Position numbers and translations under genes: made by a program. A stretch of 24,746 bases of DNA, taken from Sulfitobacter sp. Its GTDB lineage: Bacteria > Pseudomonadota > Alphaproteobacteria > Rhodobacterales > Rhodobacteraceae. The stretch is from assembly GCA_024636395.1 (NCBI GenBank), contig JAGXHD010000210.1:1-24746 (forward strand), given 5' to 3'. Positions 1 to 7,861 of the stretch are shown one piece after another (within the stretch, counting starts at the first letter, position 1; every line of letters starts with the position of its first letter). Below the pieces are notes generated by a model. It saw nothing but the letters and a program-made list of their open reading frames with translations. It did not search any database and had not been told where the DNA came from.

Positions 1-2028
1 ATGTCCAGCTATCCCCACATGCTAAAGCCGCTCGATCTTGGGTTCACCACGCTGAAAAACCGCGTCCTGATGGGCTCAATGCACACGGGGCTGGAAGAAA
101 CGAAAGACTGGAATCGCGTCGCGGAATTCTATGCCACGCGCGCGCGCGGCGGTGTGGGTCTGATGGTCACCGGCGGGATCGGCCCCAATATGGAAGGCTC
201 CGTGCTGCCCGGAGCCGCCATGATGGTGAGCGACGAGGATGTGGCGAACCACCGCATCGTCACCGACCGTGTACACGCAGCAGACGGCAAGATTGCGATG
301 CAGATCCTGCACGCCGGCCGCTATGCCTACGGGCCGAAATGCGTCGCGCCGTCCGCCATCAAATCCCCCATTTCGCCCTTCCCCCCGACGGAGTTGGATG
401 AGGCAGGCATCGAGAAGCAGATCGCCGATATCGCTGCCTGTGCGGGGCGCGCCCAAGAGGCGGGCTATGACGGCGTCGAGGTGATGGGCTCGGAGGGATA
501 TTTCCTCAACCAGTTCCTAGTCACTCACACCAACAAGCGCACCGACGGCTGGGGCGGCTCGTACGCGAACCGCATGCGCCTGCCCATCGAGGTGGTAAAA
601 CGCGTGCGCGAAACCGTGGGCCGTGATTTCATCGTGATCTACCGCCTGTCGATGATCGATCTTGTACCCAACGGCTCCACATTCGAAGAGGTCGTTCAGC
701 TGGCCCAGGAAATCGAAAAAGCAGGTGCGACGATCATCAACACAGGCATCGGGTGGCACGAGGCCCGCATCCCGACCATCGCCACCTCCGTACCGCGGGC
801 GGCTTTCGCCTGGGTCACGAAAAAGCTGATGGGCAAAGTCTCGATACCCCTCATTGCGTCCAACCGGATCAACACGCCCGATGTGGCAGAGGAGGTTCTG
901 TCGACGGGCTGCGCCGACATGATCTCGATGGCGCGGCCGATGCTGGCCGATGCGGATTTCGTGAACAAGGCGGCAGCGGGTAAGGCGAACCACATCGAGC
1001 CCTGCATCGGCTGCAATCAGGCCTGTTTGGATCATACCTTCGGCGGCAAGATCTCGTCTTGCCTCGTCAACCCGCGCGCCTGCTACGAGACAGAACTGGT
1101 GCTGGAACCTACGAATACTCCGAAAGCCATCGCAGTGGTCGGTGCGGGCCCCGCCGGGCTCTCCGCCGCGATCGCGAGCGCCGAGCGTGGCCATACCGTC
1201 ACCGTGTTTGACCGCGCGTCCGAGATCGGTGGACAGCTCAATCTTGCCAAACAGGTCGCAGGCAAGGAGGAGTTCTGGGGCTTTGTAGATTGGTATCGCA
1301 CGATGGTCGCCCATCACGGGATCACCGTAAAGCTAGACACTGAAGTTTCCGCAAACGATCTGGACGGATTCGACGAAGTGATCATCGCAACCGGCGTCAT
1401 GCCGCGCGATCCACAGATCGAGGGACAGAACCGCGATAACGTCTACAGCTATATCGACGTGCTCAAAGGCAACGCGAAGATCGGCGCGCATGTGGCAGTG
1501 ATCGGCGCGGGCGGCATCGGCTTTGACGTGTCCGAATATCTGGTGAGCGCGGGGGAGAGCACCACGCTCAACCTGCCGGAATGGATGCGCGAATGGGGTG
1601 TCGCCGACACGTCGGAGCATCGCGCGGGCCTCGCGCCCGAAGGGCCGCAGCCGCACGCACCCGCCCGCGCCGTAACGATGATGCAACGCAAACCGTCCAA
1701 GCCGGGCAAAGGCCTCGGCAAAACGACCGGATGGATCCACCGCGCCTCGCTCACGATGAAAAACGTAAACATGATCGCGGGCGTGAACTACGAGCGGATC
1801 GACGAAGCGGGCGTGCATATTTCCTTTGGCGAGGGGCGCGAGAACCCACAGGTCATCGCGGCAGATACGGTCGTGCTCTGCGCGGGTCAGCTGTCGGACC
1901 CGTCGCTGGCCGATACGCTGGAAGCCGCGGGAAAGACCTGCCATGTGATCGGCGGCGCGGATGTGGCGGCCGAGCTTGACGCCAAGCGCGCGATTGACCA
2001 AGGCACACGGCTCGCAGCGACGCTCTGA
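1..2028 (+). CDS. fadH: 2,4-dienoyl-CoA reductase [NADPH], FadH type
   Basis: This enzyme reduces 2,4-dienoyl-CoA during beta-oxidation of unsaturated fatty acids, passing electrons from NADPH through FAD and a 4Fe-4S cluster to FMN. The 675 residues are close to the roughly 672 of E. coli FadH, and the sequence resembles it throughout. An N-terminal old-yellow-enzyme TIM barrel carries Y167 and H253, which fit the catalytic Tyr/His of the family. C335, C338, C342 and C354 form the cluster motif (CIGCNQAC then C). A Rossmann fold GAGPAGLSA lies at about 380-388, and a second nucleotide fold GAGGIG near 500 should bind NADPH. The first base of the window is the A of the start codon; MSSYPHML matches the expected N-terminus, so the gene seems complete but its RBS lies outside. 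TMA or N-methyl amino-acid dehydrogenases share this architecture but fit less well. Confidence 0.93.
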   Translation: MSSYPHMLKPLDLGFTTLKNRVLMGSMHTGLEETKDWNRVAEFYATRARGGVGLMVTGGIGPNMEGSVLPGAAMMVSDEDVANHRIVTDRVHAADGKIAMQILHAGRYAYGPKCVAPSAIKSPISPFPPTELDEAGIEKQIADIAACAGRAQEAGYDGVEVMGSEGYFLNQFLVTHTNKRTDGWGGSYANRMRLPIEVVKRVRETVGRDFIVIYRLSMIDLVPNGSTFEEVVQLAQEIEKAGATIINTGIGWHEARIPTIATSVPRAAFAWVTKKLMGKVSIPLIASNRINTPDVAEEVLSTGCADMISMARPMLADADFVNKAAAGKANHIEPCIGCNQACLDHTFGGKISSCLVNPRACYETELVLEPTNTPKAIAVVGAGPAGLSAAIASAERGHTVTVFDRASEIGGQLNLAKQVAGKEEFWGFVDWYRTMVAHHGITVKLDTEVSANDLDGFDEVIIATGVMPRDPQIEGQNRDNVYSYIDVLKGNAKIGAHVAVIGAGGIGFDVSEYLVSAGESTTLNLPEWMREWGVADTSEHRAGLAPEGPQPHAPARAVTMMQRKPSKPGKGLGKTTGWIHRASLTMKNVNMIAGVNYERIDEAGVHISFGEGRENPQVIAADTVVLCAGQLSDPSLADTLEAAGKTCHVIGGADVAAELDAKRAIDQGTRLAATL

Positions 2029-2038
2029 CCCCACGCCC

Positions 2039-2059
2039 CGCTTGCAACAACTGCAAGCG
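2039..2059. promoter_or_regulatory. Perfect 8-bp inverted repeat, operator-like
   Basis: CGCTTGCA and TGCAAGCG flank a five-base ACAAC centre just after the fadH stop. No T-run follows, so it is a poor intrinsic terminator. It lies 40 bases before the next start codon, and an AT-rich TAAATA follows at 2063-2068, so it may be an operator overlapping the promoter of the transporter gene. The binding protein is unknown. Confidence 0.45.
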
Positions 2060-2098
2060 AGGTAAATACTGTCGCAGCCGCTCATTGAAGGATGCGCC

Positions 2099-3034
2099 AT
2101 GCCGATTTGTGTTTTTGACGTGAGCGAGGACGGCAGTACGACCGTTCCGGACACGCATACGCTCACCGGCCCCGCGCGCTACCGCTGGTGGCACTTCGAT
2201 CTGTCGGACCCAAAGCTGGCAGATTGGTGTGAAACCAACGTTCCGGCCATTCCGGCAGGCGCGCTCATGCAGCCAGAAACCCGTCCCCGTTGCGACAGCT
2301 ACGAAGACGGGCTTATCCTCAACCTGCGCGGGATCAACCTCAATGCGGGGCAAGCGGCGGAGGAGATGGTCTCGATCCGGATGTGGGTCACGGACAGGGC
2401 CGTAGTGACCGTGCGGCTGCGCCGCGTGTTTGCCATCGACGAGATCCGTCAAAATGCTGTCGCACAAATGGCACCACCCACCACGGCCGCTTTCGTCACT
2501 GCCCTTGTCACCCGCCTCACGGCCCGCGTGCAGGAAGAAGTGAGCGCCATCGGGAAGCTGACCGAATTCTTCGAGGCCGATCTGGAGGACGACACCACTC
2601 CCGTTCCCAAGGAGCTGACCCAATCGCGCCGCCGCGTGATCCGTCTGCGCCGCTACCTCGATCCACAGCGCGCCGCGCTGAACAGTCTGTCGAAAACGCC
2701 GCTCATCCCCGAAGCGGATCACCCCGCGCTGCGCGAGTTGGCCAACCGCACCACCATGGCCGTGGAGGAACTCGACGCGCTGCGCGACCGGCTGAGCGCG
2801 GTACAGGATGATCACGATCTGGACGTGGCCCGGAAACAGGCCCGCAACAGCTTCATTCTCTCCGTGGGTGCCGGGATCTTCTTGCCGATCAGCTTTCTTA
2901 CCGGGCTTTTTGGCGTCAACATCGGCGGCATGCCGGGGCTGGAGAACCCTTGGGCCTTCACCGCCCTATGCATCGCGATGCTCCTTATGGCGCTGCTCCT
3001 CCTGTTGGCCCTACGTCGGAAAAAGTGGCTTTAG
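2099..3034 (+). CDS. zntB: CorA-family metal ion transporter, ZntB-like
   Basis: This is a membrane transporter of the CorA superfamily, which in the ZntB branch moves zinc (proton-coupled uptake has been proposed for ZntB). It has 311 residues, the family size. A soluble, charged, helix-rich cytoplasmic domain covers about 1-250, followed by two C-terminal membrane segments at about 252-271 and 286-306. Between them is the signature GVN at 272-274, followed by IGGMPG. True CorA magnesium channels have GMN; the GVN/GGMPG variant is typical of ZntB-like proteins, but metal specificity cannot be read from sequence. The C-terminus is basic (RRKKWL), as expected for a cytoplasmic end. The start is supported by GAAGGA upstream. 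It lies 70 bases after fadH, with a palindrome in the gap. Confidence 0.88.
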   Translation: MPICVFDVSEDGSTTVPDTHTLTGPARYRWWHFDLSDPKLADWCETNVPAIPAGALMQPETRPRCDSYEDGLILNLRGINLNAGQAAEEMVSIRMWVTDRAVVTVRLRRVFAIDEIRQNAVAQMAPPTTAAFVTALVTRLTARVQEEVSAIGKLTEFFEADLEDDTTPVPKELTQSRRRVIRLRRYLDPQRAALNSLSKTPLIPEADHPALRELANRTTMAVEELDALRDRLSAVQDDHDLDVARKQARNSFILSVGAGIFLPISFLTGLFGVNIGGMPGLENPWAFTALCIAMLLMALLLLLALRRKKWL

Positions 3035-3176
3035 CGCTGTCCTGAACACACGGTTCGCATGTTTCCTGCCCTGCAACGGTTGTGCAATTACCTTGCTACT
3101 GTCCCACCCCTGCCCCGTTTGCGCCCCAATCTCCCTTCATTGCTCAGCGTTGAAATATGTATGGAAGGGGACGGCA

Positions 3177-4082
3177 ATGGACCGCCTTACGGAAATGGAA
3201 GCATTCGCCACTGTGGTGGATCAGGGGGGCTTTACCGATGCCGCCAAGAAGATGGGGATTTCAAAATCCGCCGTCTCCAAGCATGTGTCCTCGCTCGAGG
3301 CCCGGCTCGGAGCGCGTCTCCTCAACCGTACGACGCGCCGCGTCTCACCCACGGAAATCGGCCTTGCCTATTACGACCGGGCCCGCCGTGTGCTCAATGA
3401 CGCGGGAGAGGCGGACGCGCTGGTCACGTCGATGCAGTCAGCGCCTTCGGGGCTGCTGCGCATTTCCGTGGCGACCGATTTCGGGGTCAACCATCTGTCG
3501 CCGGTTTTGTCCGAGTTCCTTGGGGATTTCCCCGACATCACCGTCAACATGGTCCTAAACAACCGCTACGTGGAATTGATCTCTGAAGGGTTCGACATGG
3601 CAGTGCGCATCGGAGAGCTGGAGGACAGCACGCTGCGCGCCCGAAAGCTGACCGAAACGACGAAACGCATGATCGCTTCCCCCGCTTATTTCGCAAAATA
3701 CGGACGGCCCGAAAAAATCGACGATCTCAACGATCACAAGCTGCTGCACTACTCCAACCAATCGAGCGGCAACGTCTGGAAACTGACCGCCCCCTCGGGC
3801 GAGAAGCGCCAGGTGCGCACGGCGGGGTGGCTTTCGGTCAACGACGGGCAATCGCTCCTCAATGCAGCGGTCTCCGGCCTCGGCATCGCGTATCTGCCCA
3901 GCTTTCTCTACTCAGACGCGATGGAAAAGGGCCTGATCGAGGATGCCATCCCCGATCTGCCGCTCGAAACCCAAGGCATCTATGCAGTCTATCCACCGGG
4001 CCGGTTTACACAGCCCAAGGTCCGCGCTTTCATTGATTTTCTGGTCCACTCGTTCGCCGAAAAAGGCCCAAGCGACTGGTAA
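3177..4082 (+). CDS. LysR-family transcriptional regulator
   Basis: A 301-residue LysR-type regulator. The N-terminal winged helix-turn-helix occupies about 1-60 (FTDAAKKMGISKSAVSKHVSSLE contains the recognition helix), and the effector-binding type 2 periplasmic-binding-protein fold follows from about 90. It looks most like the CrgA/AaeR/DsdC subgroup. The reading frame is open far upstream (from 2808), but the real start is fixed at 3177 by GGAAGGGGA just before the ATG and by the usual LysR N-terminus MDRLTEMEAF. It follows the transporter on the same strand after 142 bases with no obvious gene. LysR genes are usually divergent from their target; here both flanks give no divergent partner, so the regulon is unknown. 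A strong terminator follows. Confidence 0.9.
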   Translation: MDRLTEMEAFATVVDQGGFTDAAKKMGISKSAVSKHVSSLEARLGARLLNRTTRRVSPTEIGLAYYDRARRVLNDAGEADALVTSMQSAPSGLLRISVATDFGVNHLSPVLSEFLGDFPDITVNMVLNNRYVELISEGFDMAVRIGELEDSTLRARKLTETTKRMIASPAYFAKYGRPEKIDDLNDHKLLHYSNQSSGNVWKLTAPSGEKRQVRTAGWLSVNDGQSLLNAAVSGLGIAYLPSFLYSDAMEKGLIEDAIPDLPLETQGIYAVYPPGRFTQPKVRAFIDFLVHSFAEKGPSDW

Positions 4083-4119
4083 GCTAGACACCAAACACCA
4101 ACTCCCCTCGGTGAACTTC

Positions 4120-4153
4120 CCCCGGTATTGCGCAAGCGGTATCGGGGTTTTTT
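4120..4153 (+). terminator. Intrinsic terminator after the LysR gene
   Basis: A 12-bp stem, CCCCGGTATTGC against GCGGTATCGGGG (with G-T wobbles), closes a GCAA (GNRA) tetraloop and is followed by six T. The T-run is only on the plus-strand side, so it terminates the LysR transcript rather than the convergent OmpA operon. Confidence 0.9.
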
Positions 4154-4166
4154 CTTGCGCGCGCAA

Positions 4167-5045
4167 CTATTCCGCCAGCACAACCGCCTCGACGCGGCGG
4201 TTTGTCTCGCGCCCCGCCTCCGTCAGATTGGACGTGAGCGGCGCGAGAAATCCGAGGCCCTCGACCTCAAGGCGGTCTGCGGCAATATCGTATTGCGCGA
4301 TCAGATACCTGCGCACCGCATCCGCGCGGCTGATCGACAGCGCCGTGTTGGTATCAAGATCACCCACATTGTCCGTGTGTCCCACCAGCGCAATCCGCAG
4401 GCTGGCCCGACCGCGCAGGATCTGCACCAGCGATTCGAGTGCCTCAAACGGCCCTCCGTTCAACTCGGATGTCCCACTGTCGAACTCAAGCCCGTCCAAT
4501 ACGACGTGCCCGTCCGCCAAAAGCCCTTGGGGAGCCGCCGGAGGAATGGGCGTATCAGACGCCGCAGCCGCTTCGCTCGCCCGAATGATCTGGATAAAGG
4601 AGACACCGCTGGATGCGCTCGCGAGGATCGAGACAGCCTCCCCGTCCCGCACTCCTGTCAGCACATGATAATTGCGGATGTTCACGTACATGTTTGGCGC
4701 CGGAAGCACCTCGGTGGCAAAGCGGAAGTCATATCCGCCACACTCCTGCGCCGCACAATCGAGCATGATCCGGAAATCCGCCTGCGTCAGCTGATCCCGC
4801 AAAGGTGCGATGAGTTGCAGCGGCGTCAGCCCGGCCACATCGATGCGCCACGCGCTGCGTGCCACGGCACCCTCGACCATCTGCGTGGGCAAGGCGCCTT
4901 CGGCGAAAGGGCCGACCGGCGCCAGATATCGATCGAGCGGAGTATCACGGGTCACCAACTGGCGCGCTGTGGCGGGCAGTTCCAGCTCGACAGCCTCTGC
5001 TGCACCGCAAAGGGCCAGCACGAACGCGCACCACAGCAATCTCAT
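4167..5045 (-). CDS. OmpA-domain envelope protein
   Basis: A 292-residue exported protein. Residues 1-18 look like a Sec signal peptide (MRLLW, hydrophobic core, then AEA). The middle region (about 20-170) is not recognisable and holds a close cysteine pair, C97 and C102, which may form a disulfide in the periplasm. The C-terminal OmpA/MotB domain (about 180-290) has GHTDNVG at 222-228, SRADAVRRYL at 239-248 and NRRVE at 282-286, the pattern that binds the diaminopimelate side chain of peptidoglycan. There is no transmembrane beta-barrel region as in classical OmpA and no lipobox, so it is probably a soluble or peripheral periplasmic peptidoglycan-binding protein. It is the last gene of a minus-strand cluster, 10 bases after the AhpD-like gene. 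Confidence 0.88.
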   Translation of the reverse strand: MRLLWCAFVLALCGAAEAVELELPATARQLVTRDTPLDRYLAPVGPFAEGALPTQMVEGAVARSAWRIDVAGLTPLQLIAPLRDQLTQADFRIMLDCAAQECGGYDFRFATEVLPAPNMYVNIRNYHVLTGVRDGEAVSILASASSGVSFIQIIRASEAAAASDTPIPPAAPQGLLADGHVVLDGLEFDSGTSELNGGPFEALESLVQILRGRASLRIALVGHTDNVGDLDTNTALSISRADAVRRYLIAQYDIAADRLEVEGLGFLAPLTSNLTEAGRETNRRVEAVVLAE

Positions 5046-5055
5046 GCGCGCAAGC

Positions 5056-5625
5056 TCATCTTGCCTGCGCGTGATAGGCTTTGTTCGGGCGCATGTCCGA
5101 TGCGCTCGCGACGCGGTTGGTCATGTTGAAAAACGCAGCGACGCTCGCGATGTCCCAGATGTCACGGTCGCTGAAGCCCGCAGCCCGCAGCGCCTCCCGG
5201 TCGTCCTCTTCGATGATCTCCGGCGCTTCGGTCAGTTTGACCGCAAAATCAAGCATCATCCGGGTTTTGGAGTCGAGATCAGCCACACGGTAGTTCATCA
5301 CCATCTGTTCGCCCAAAATCGGATCACCTGACAATTCGCGCACCGCCGCACCATGCGCAGTCAGACAGTAAAAGCACTTGTTCACTGCCGATACGACAAC
5401 CGCGATCATCTCCCGCTCCAGCTTGGTGAGGGTGCTGTCGCCCAGCATCAGATCGTTGTAGAGCGCAGTGAACGTATTGAGCTTGTCGATATCGAAGGCA
5501 TAGGCTTGCAGCACGTTCGGGATCATTCCAAGCTTCTCGGTGCAGATATCGAAATACTTTTGCGTCGCAGGTGGCAATGGATTGACCATCGGAAGGTCAA
5601 GGGCGGTGGGGGCGTCGTCGGCCAT
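5056..5625 (-). CDS. AhpD-like peroxidase-related enzyme (carboxymuconolactone decarboxylase fold)
   Basis: A 189-residue all-helical protein of the CMD/AhpD superfamily, of the type called uncharacterised peroxidase-related enzyme. The redox motif CFYC is at residues 84-87 with a following histidine at 91 (CxxC then three residues then H), preceded by the conserved LEREMI at 69-74. In AhpD this arrangement acts as a thiol relay that reduces peroxiredoxin; for this subfamily the true substrate is not established. The start is supported by GGAGCC seven bases ahead of the ATG. It is embedded between the GNAT gene (12-base gap) and the OmpA-domain gene (10-base gap), so the three are likely co-transcribed. 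Confidence 0.88.
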   Translation of the reverse strand: MADDAPTALDLPMVNPLPPATQKYFDICTEKLGMIPNVLQAYAFDIDKLNTFTALYNDLMLGDSTLTKLEREMIAVVVSAVNKCFYCLTAHGAAVRELSGDPILGEQMVMNYRVADLDSKTRMMLDFAVKLTEAPEIIEEDDREALRAAGFSDRDIWDIASVAAFFNMTNRVASASDMRPNKAYHAQAR

Positions 5626-5637
5626 GGTATGGCTCCT

Positions 5638-6357
5638 TTATTCAGGCAGGTGACGGTAATGATAGGTGCCAACGGGCGTAAAGCCCATCTTGGTATAGAG
5701 GGCGTTGGCGGGTTTGTTCGCGCTCACGCATAAAACGGCGATATGGCGCGCACCGTGATGCGCCCCCCAAAAGGCCGCAGCACGCATCATCCACTGCGCA
5801 ACGCCCTGTTTGCGCTGGTGTGGGAGGACCTCGACCGCATGCACCATCACGACTCCGTCGTGAACACCGGCAAAGGCGACGCCTGCTGGCTTTTCGTTCC
5901 AGCGCGCCAGTATGCCCGTCTTGGTCTGCGCGCGCGCCATGACATTGAGCCGCGCGGGGCCGATGCCACCCGCAGCCCAGATCTCCGCCATTATCGCCAG
6001 CGGCTCCCAGATGGTGAAACAGGTCACACGCGGGATTGGCTTGTCCATCAGTGTCTCGATCGGCGCGACGTAGAGCTGAACTTGGTCGATCAGCGCGTAC
6101 CCTCGCGCCTCAAGCAATGCGTCGAGCGCATCGTCGCCCGCGCGGATCATGAACAGGGGAGATTGCTCCACTGCGCGCATGGCGGCTTCGGCTGCCGGAA
6201 TATCCGCTTCGGTGACCTTCCCCCGTGCTGTCGCGGCAGAGGCGCGCTTACCCCCTCCGGCCCCGTCCCGCAGGATCCATGGCCCTTCGTTCCACGCGCG
6301 CGCGGGTGGCCAGGTGCCCTCGCACACATCGTAGAGCATCGCGGCATCAGGCGTCAT
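5638..6357 (-). CDS. GNAT-family N-acetyltransferase
   Basis: A 239-residue protein with a C-terminal GNAT fold. The acetyl-CoA pyrophosphate-binding loop is QRKQGVA at 181-187, following beta-strand 4 (VMVHAVEVLP), and the C-terminal NKPANALYTKMGFTPVGTYHYR is the typical last helix and strand. The N-terminal half (1-110) is less conserved and probably forms a degenerate second GNAT-like lobe. The substrate cannot be inferred. Its ATG overlaps the stop of the CinA-like gene by four bases (ATGA), so translation is probably coupled to that gene. Confidence 0.87.
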   Translation of the reverse strand: MTPDAAMLYDVCEGTWPPARAWNEGPWILRDGAGGGKRASAATARGKVTEADIPAAEAAMRAVEQSPLFMIRAGDDALDALLEARGYALIDQVQLYVAPIETLMDKPIPRVTCFTIWEPLAIMAEIWAAGGIGPARLNVMARAQTKTGILARWNEKPAGVAFAGVHDGVVMVHAVEVLPHQRKQGVAQWMMRAAAFWGAHHGARHIAVLCVSANKPANALYTKMGFTPVGTYHYRHLPE

Positions 6358-7073
6358 GCAAAAGCCTCGCCGAGCTTCGCCATCGCCTCGTCGAGCAGAG
6401 CTGCATCCTGCCCGCGCACCACGATGTTGGCCCCGTATTTTCCATCGCGCTGAAACGGATAGCTGCCCATCGAGAGCCCCGGATAGGCCTGCGCCAGCGC
6501 GCCAAGCGGCCCGGCGATATCACCCTCGCCGCGGTGCACGGTAAACGTTTTGCTGATCAGGGGCGCGCCGCCTGTCAGCGTTGGCAGCACGCTCGCCACC
6601 ATCGCTTTGAACACGCTGGGCACACCGGCCATCACATGCACGTTTTCGATGATGAAACCAGGTGCTGCAGAGACCGGGTTTTCTATCAGCGCCGCATTTT
6701 CCGGAATTCTCGCCATGCGCAGACGCGCCTCGTTCAGATCGGTGCCCGCCTTATCGTAATGCGCTTGCAGGATCGCGCGGGCGTCGTCGCGCACGTCGAT
6801 GCGCTGGTGGAAGGCAGCGGCCATGCAATCGGCGGTGATATCATCATGCGTGGGTCCGATGCCGCCAGAGGTAAACACCGTGTCGTAGGCGTCTGAAAGC
6901 GCCCGAACAGAATTCACGATCACGTCCCGCTCGTCCGCTACGATACGCACTTCAGCCAGCGTGATCCCGGCTTCCGCCAATTGTCCCGCGAGATAATGCA
7001 TGTTGGCATCGCGCGTGCGCCCCGAGAGGATCTCATCCCCGATCACCAGCATGGCCGCGGTTGGATTCGTCAT
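6354..7073 (-). CDS. CinA-like molybdopterin-binding domain protein
   Basis: A 239-residue protein of the MoaB/MogA (MoCF) fold found in the N-terminal half of CinA. GDEILSGRTRDAN (12-24) and TSGGIGPTHDD (68-78) are the hallmark motifs. In two-domain CinA this half is linked to ADP-ribose or pyrophosphate hydrolysis and the C-terminal half is the nicotinamide-mononucleotide deamidase; here the deamidase half is absent, so this is the stand-alone form. The role in this organism is unknown. The frame is open to 7130, but the ATG at 7073 is chosen because GGAGAGG lies just upstream and MTNPTAAMLVIGDEIL is the normal family start. It is first in the cluster that continues to the GNAT, AhpD-like and OmpA-domain genes. 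Confidence 0.88.
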   Translation of the reverse strand: MTNPTAAMLVIGDEILSGRTRDANMHYLAGQLAEAGITLAEVRIVADERDVIVNSVRALSDAYDTVFTSGGIGPTHDDITADCMAAAFHQRIDVRDDARAILQAHYDKAGTDLNEARLRMARIPENAALIENPVSAAPGFIIENVHVMAGVPSVFKAMVASVLPTLTGGAPLISKTFTVHRGEGDIAGPLGALAQAYPGLSMGSYPFQRDGKYGANIVVRGQDAALLDEAMAKLGEAFA

Positions 7074-7083
7074 GTGCCTCTCC

Positions 7084-7110
7084 TTGAGCCTGTCTTTGAT
7101 ACCGTATAGC
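7084..7110 (+). promoter_or_regulatory. Candidate promoter for sfsA, overlapping the opposing promoter
   Basis: TTGAGC (7084-7089) and TATAGC (7105-7110) are spaced by 15 bases, each matching consensus in four of six positions. The -10 shares its TATA with the opposing promoter. Transcription from here would begin at or next to the sfsA ATG at 7119, so the message may be leaderless; no Shine-Dalgarno sequence is visible before that ATG. The spacing is short and the call is tentative. Confidence 0.3.
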
Positions 7111-7130
7111 CAGATGCCATGCGCTTTCAA
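7103..7130 (-). promoter_or_regulatory. Candidate sigma-70-type promoter for the CinA-like operon
   Basis: On the minus strand TTGAAA (7130-7125) and TATACG (7108-7103) are separated by 16 bases. The -35 matches consensus in five of six positions and the -10 in four of six. Transcription would start near 7095, leaving a leader of about 20 bases that contains the GGAGAGG ribosome site. The -35 lies inside the first codons of sfsA. Confidence 0.45.
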
Positions 7131-7832
7131 ACCGATCTTGTCCCCGCCCGCCTCATACGCCGCTACAAAAGGTTTCTGGCCGATTGTTCATTGGCGGACG
7201 GAACAGAGATCACCGCCCATTGCGCCAACCCGGGCTCGATGATGGGACTGGCGGCGGAGGGCACCAAAGTCTGGCTCGAGCCGAACGACGATCCAAAGAA
7301 AAAGCTGAAATTCGGCTGGCGTCTGGTGGATCACGAGAATGGTCACTTCACCGGCGTCGACACCTCCCTGCCCAACCGCGTGCTGCGCAAAGCACTCGAG
7401 GCGCGGGAGGTTGCCGCACTTGCCGCCTACACCAGCGTTCAGCCGGAAGTGAAATACGGTGACAAGTCCCGCGTTGATTTCCTTTTGCGTGCAGATCGCC
7501 TGCCCGATCTGTACGTCGAGGTAAAATCGGTCACGCTCTGCCGGACGCCAGGGCTCGCCGAGTTTCCCGACAGCGTCACCGCGCGCGGCACCAAACATAT
7601 GAACAATCTCGCGGATATGGTGCGCGCGGGCCACCGCGCCGTGCTCCTCTATCTGGTGCAGCGCACCGACTGCACGCATGTCGACATCGCCGCCGACATT
7701 GACCCCAAATACGCAACCGCTCACGCAGATGCGACAAAAGCAGGCGTTGAAACCCTGTGCCTCGGCACACAAATTACGCCGCAGGGGATCAGCATCGCCG
7801 CCCCTCTGGCTCTTGGCCGCCCGGCGCGCTAG
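7119..7832 (+). CDS. sfsA: SfsA family protein (sugar fermentation stimulation protein A)
   Basis: A 237-residue protein, the usual size for SfsA. An N-terminal OB-like region (1-80) contains the conserved HCANPGSM segment (34-41) and is followed by a PD-(D/E)XK nuclease-like domain. Its candidate active-site residues are D120 (SRVDFLL), E134 and K136 (YVEVKSVTL). FPDSVTARGTKHMNNL is also a family signature. E. coli SfsA was described as a DNA-binding activator of maltose genes, but the biochemical role across bacteria is not settled. It diverges from the CinA-like gene with only 45 bases between starts, and is followed by map 29 bases downstream on the same strand, so sfsA-map is a likely transcription unit. 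Confidence 0.93.
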   Translation: MRFQTDLVPARLIRRYKRFLADCSLADGTEITAHCANPGSMMGLAAEGTKVWLEPNDDPKKKLKFGWRLVDHENGHFTGVDTSLPNRVLRKALEAREVAALAAYTSVQPEVKYGDKSRVDFLLRADRLPDLYVEVKSVTLCRTPGLAEFPDSVTARGTKHMNNLADMVRAGHRAVLLYLVQRTDCTHVDIAADIDPKYATAHADATKAGVETLCLGTQITPQGISIAAPLALGRPAR

Positions 7833-7861
7833 ACAGGCGCAAACACAAGATGGAGAGACCT

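Noticed and set aside
1853..2815. 320-codon open frame on the minus strand opposite fadH end and the ZntB-like gene
   Set aside because: It crosses two well-supported plus-strand genes and an intergenic palindrome, and has no family features.
2808..3176. Upstream extension of the LysR frame
   Set aside because: It overlaps the end of the ZntB-like gene in another frame; the ribosome site and conserved N-terminus place the start at 3177.
4128..5129. 333-codon plus-strand frame opposite the OmpA-domain gene
   Set aside because: Antisense shadow: Arg-rich, starts inside the LysR terminator hairpin, while the minus strand encodes a signal peptide and OmpA motifs.
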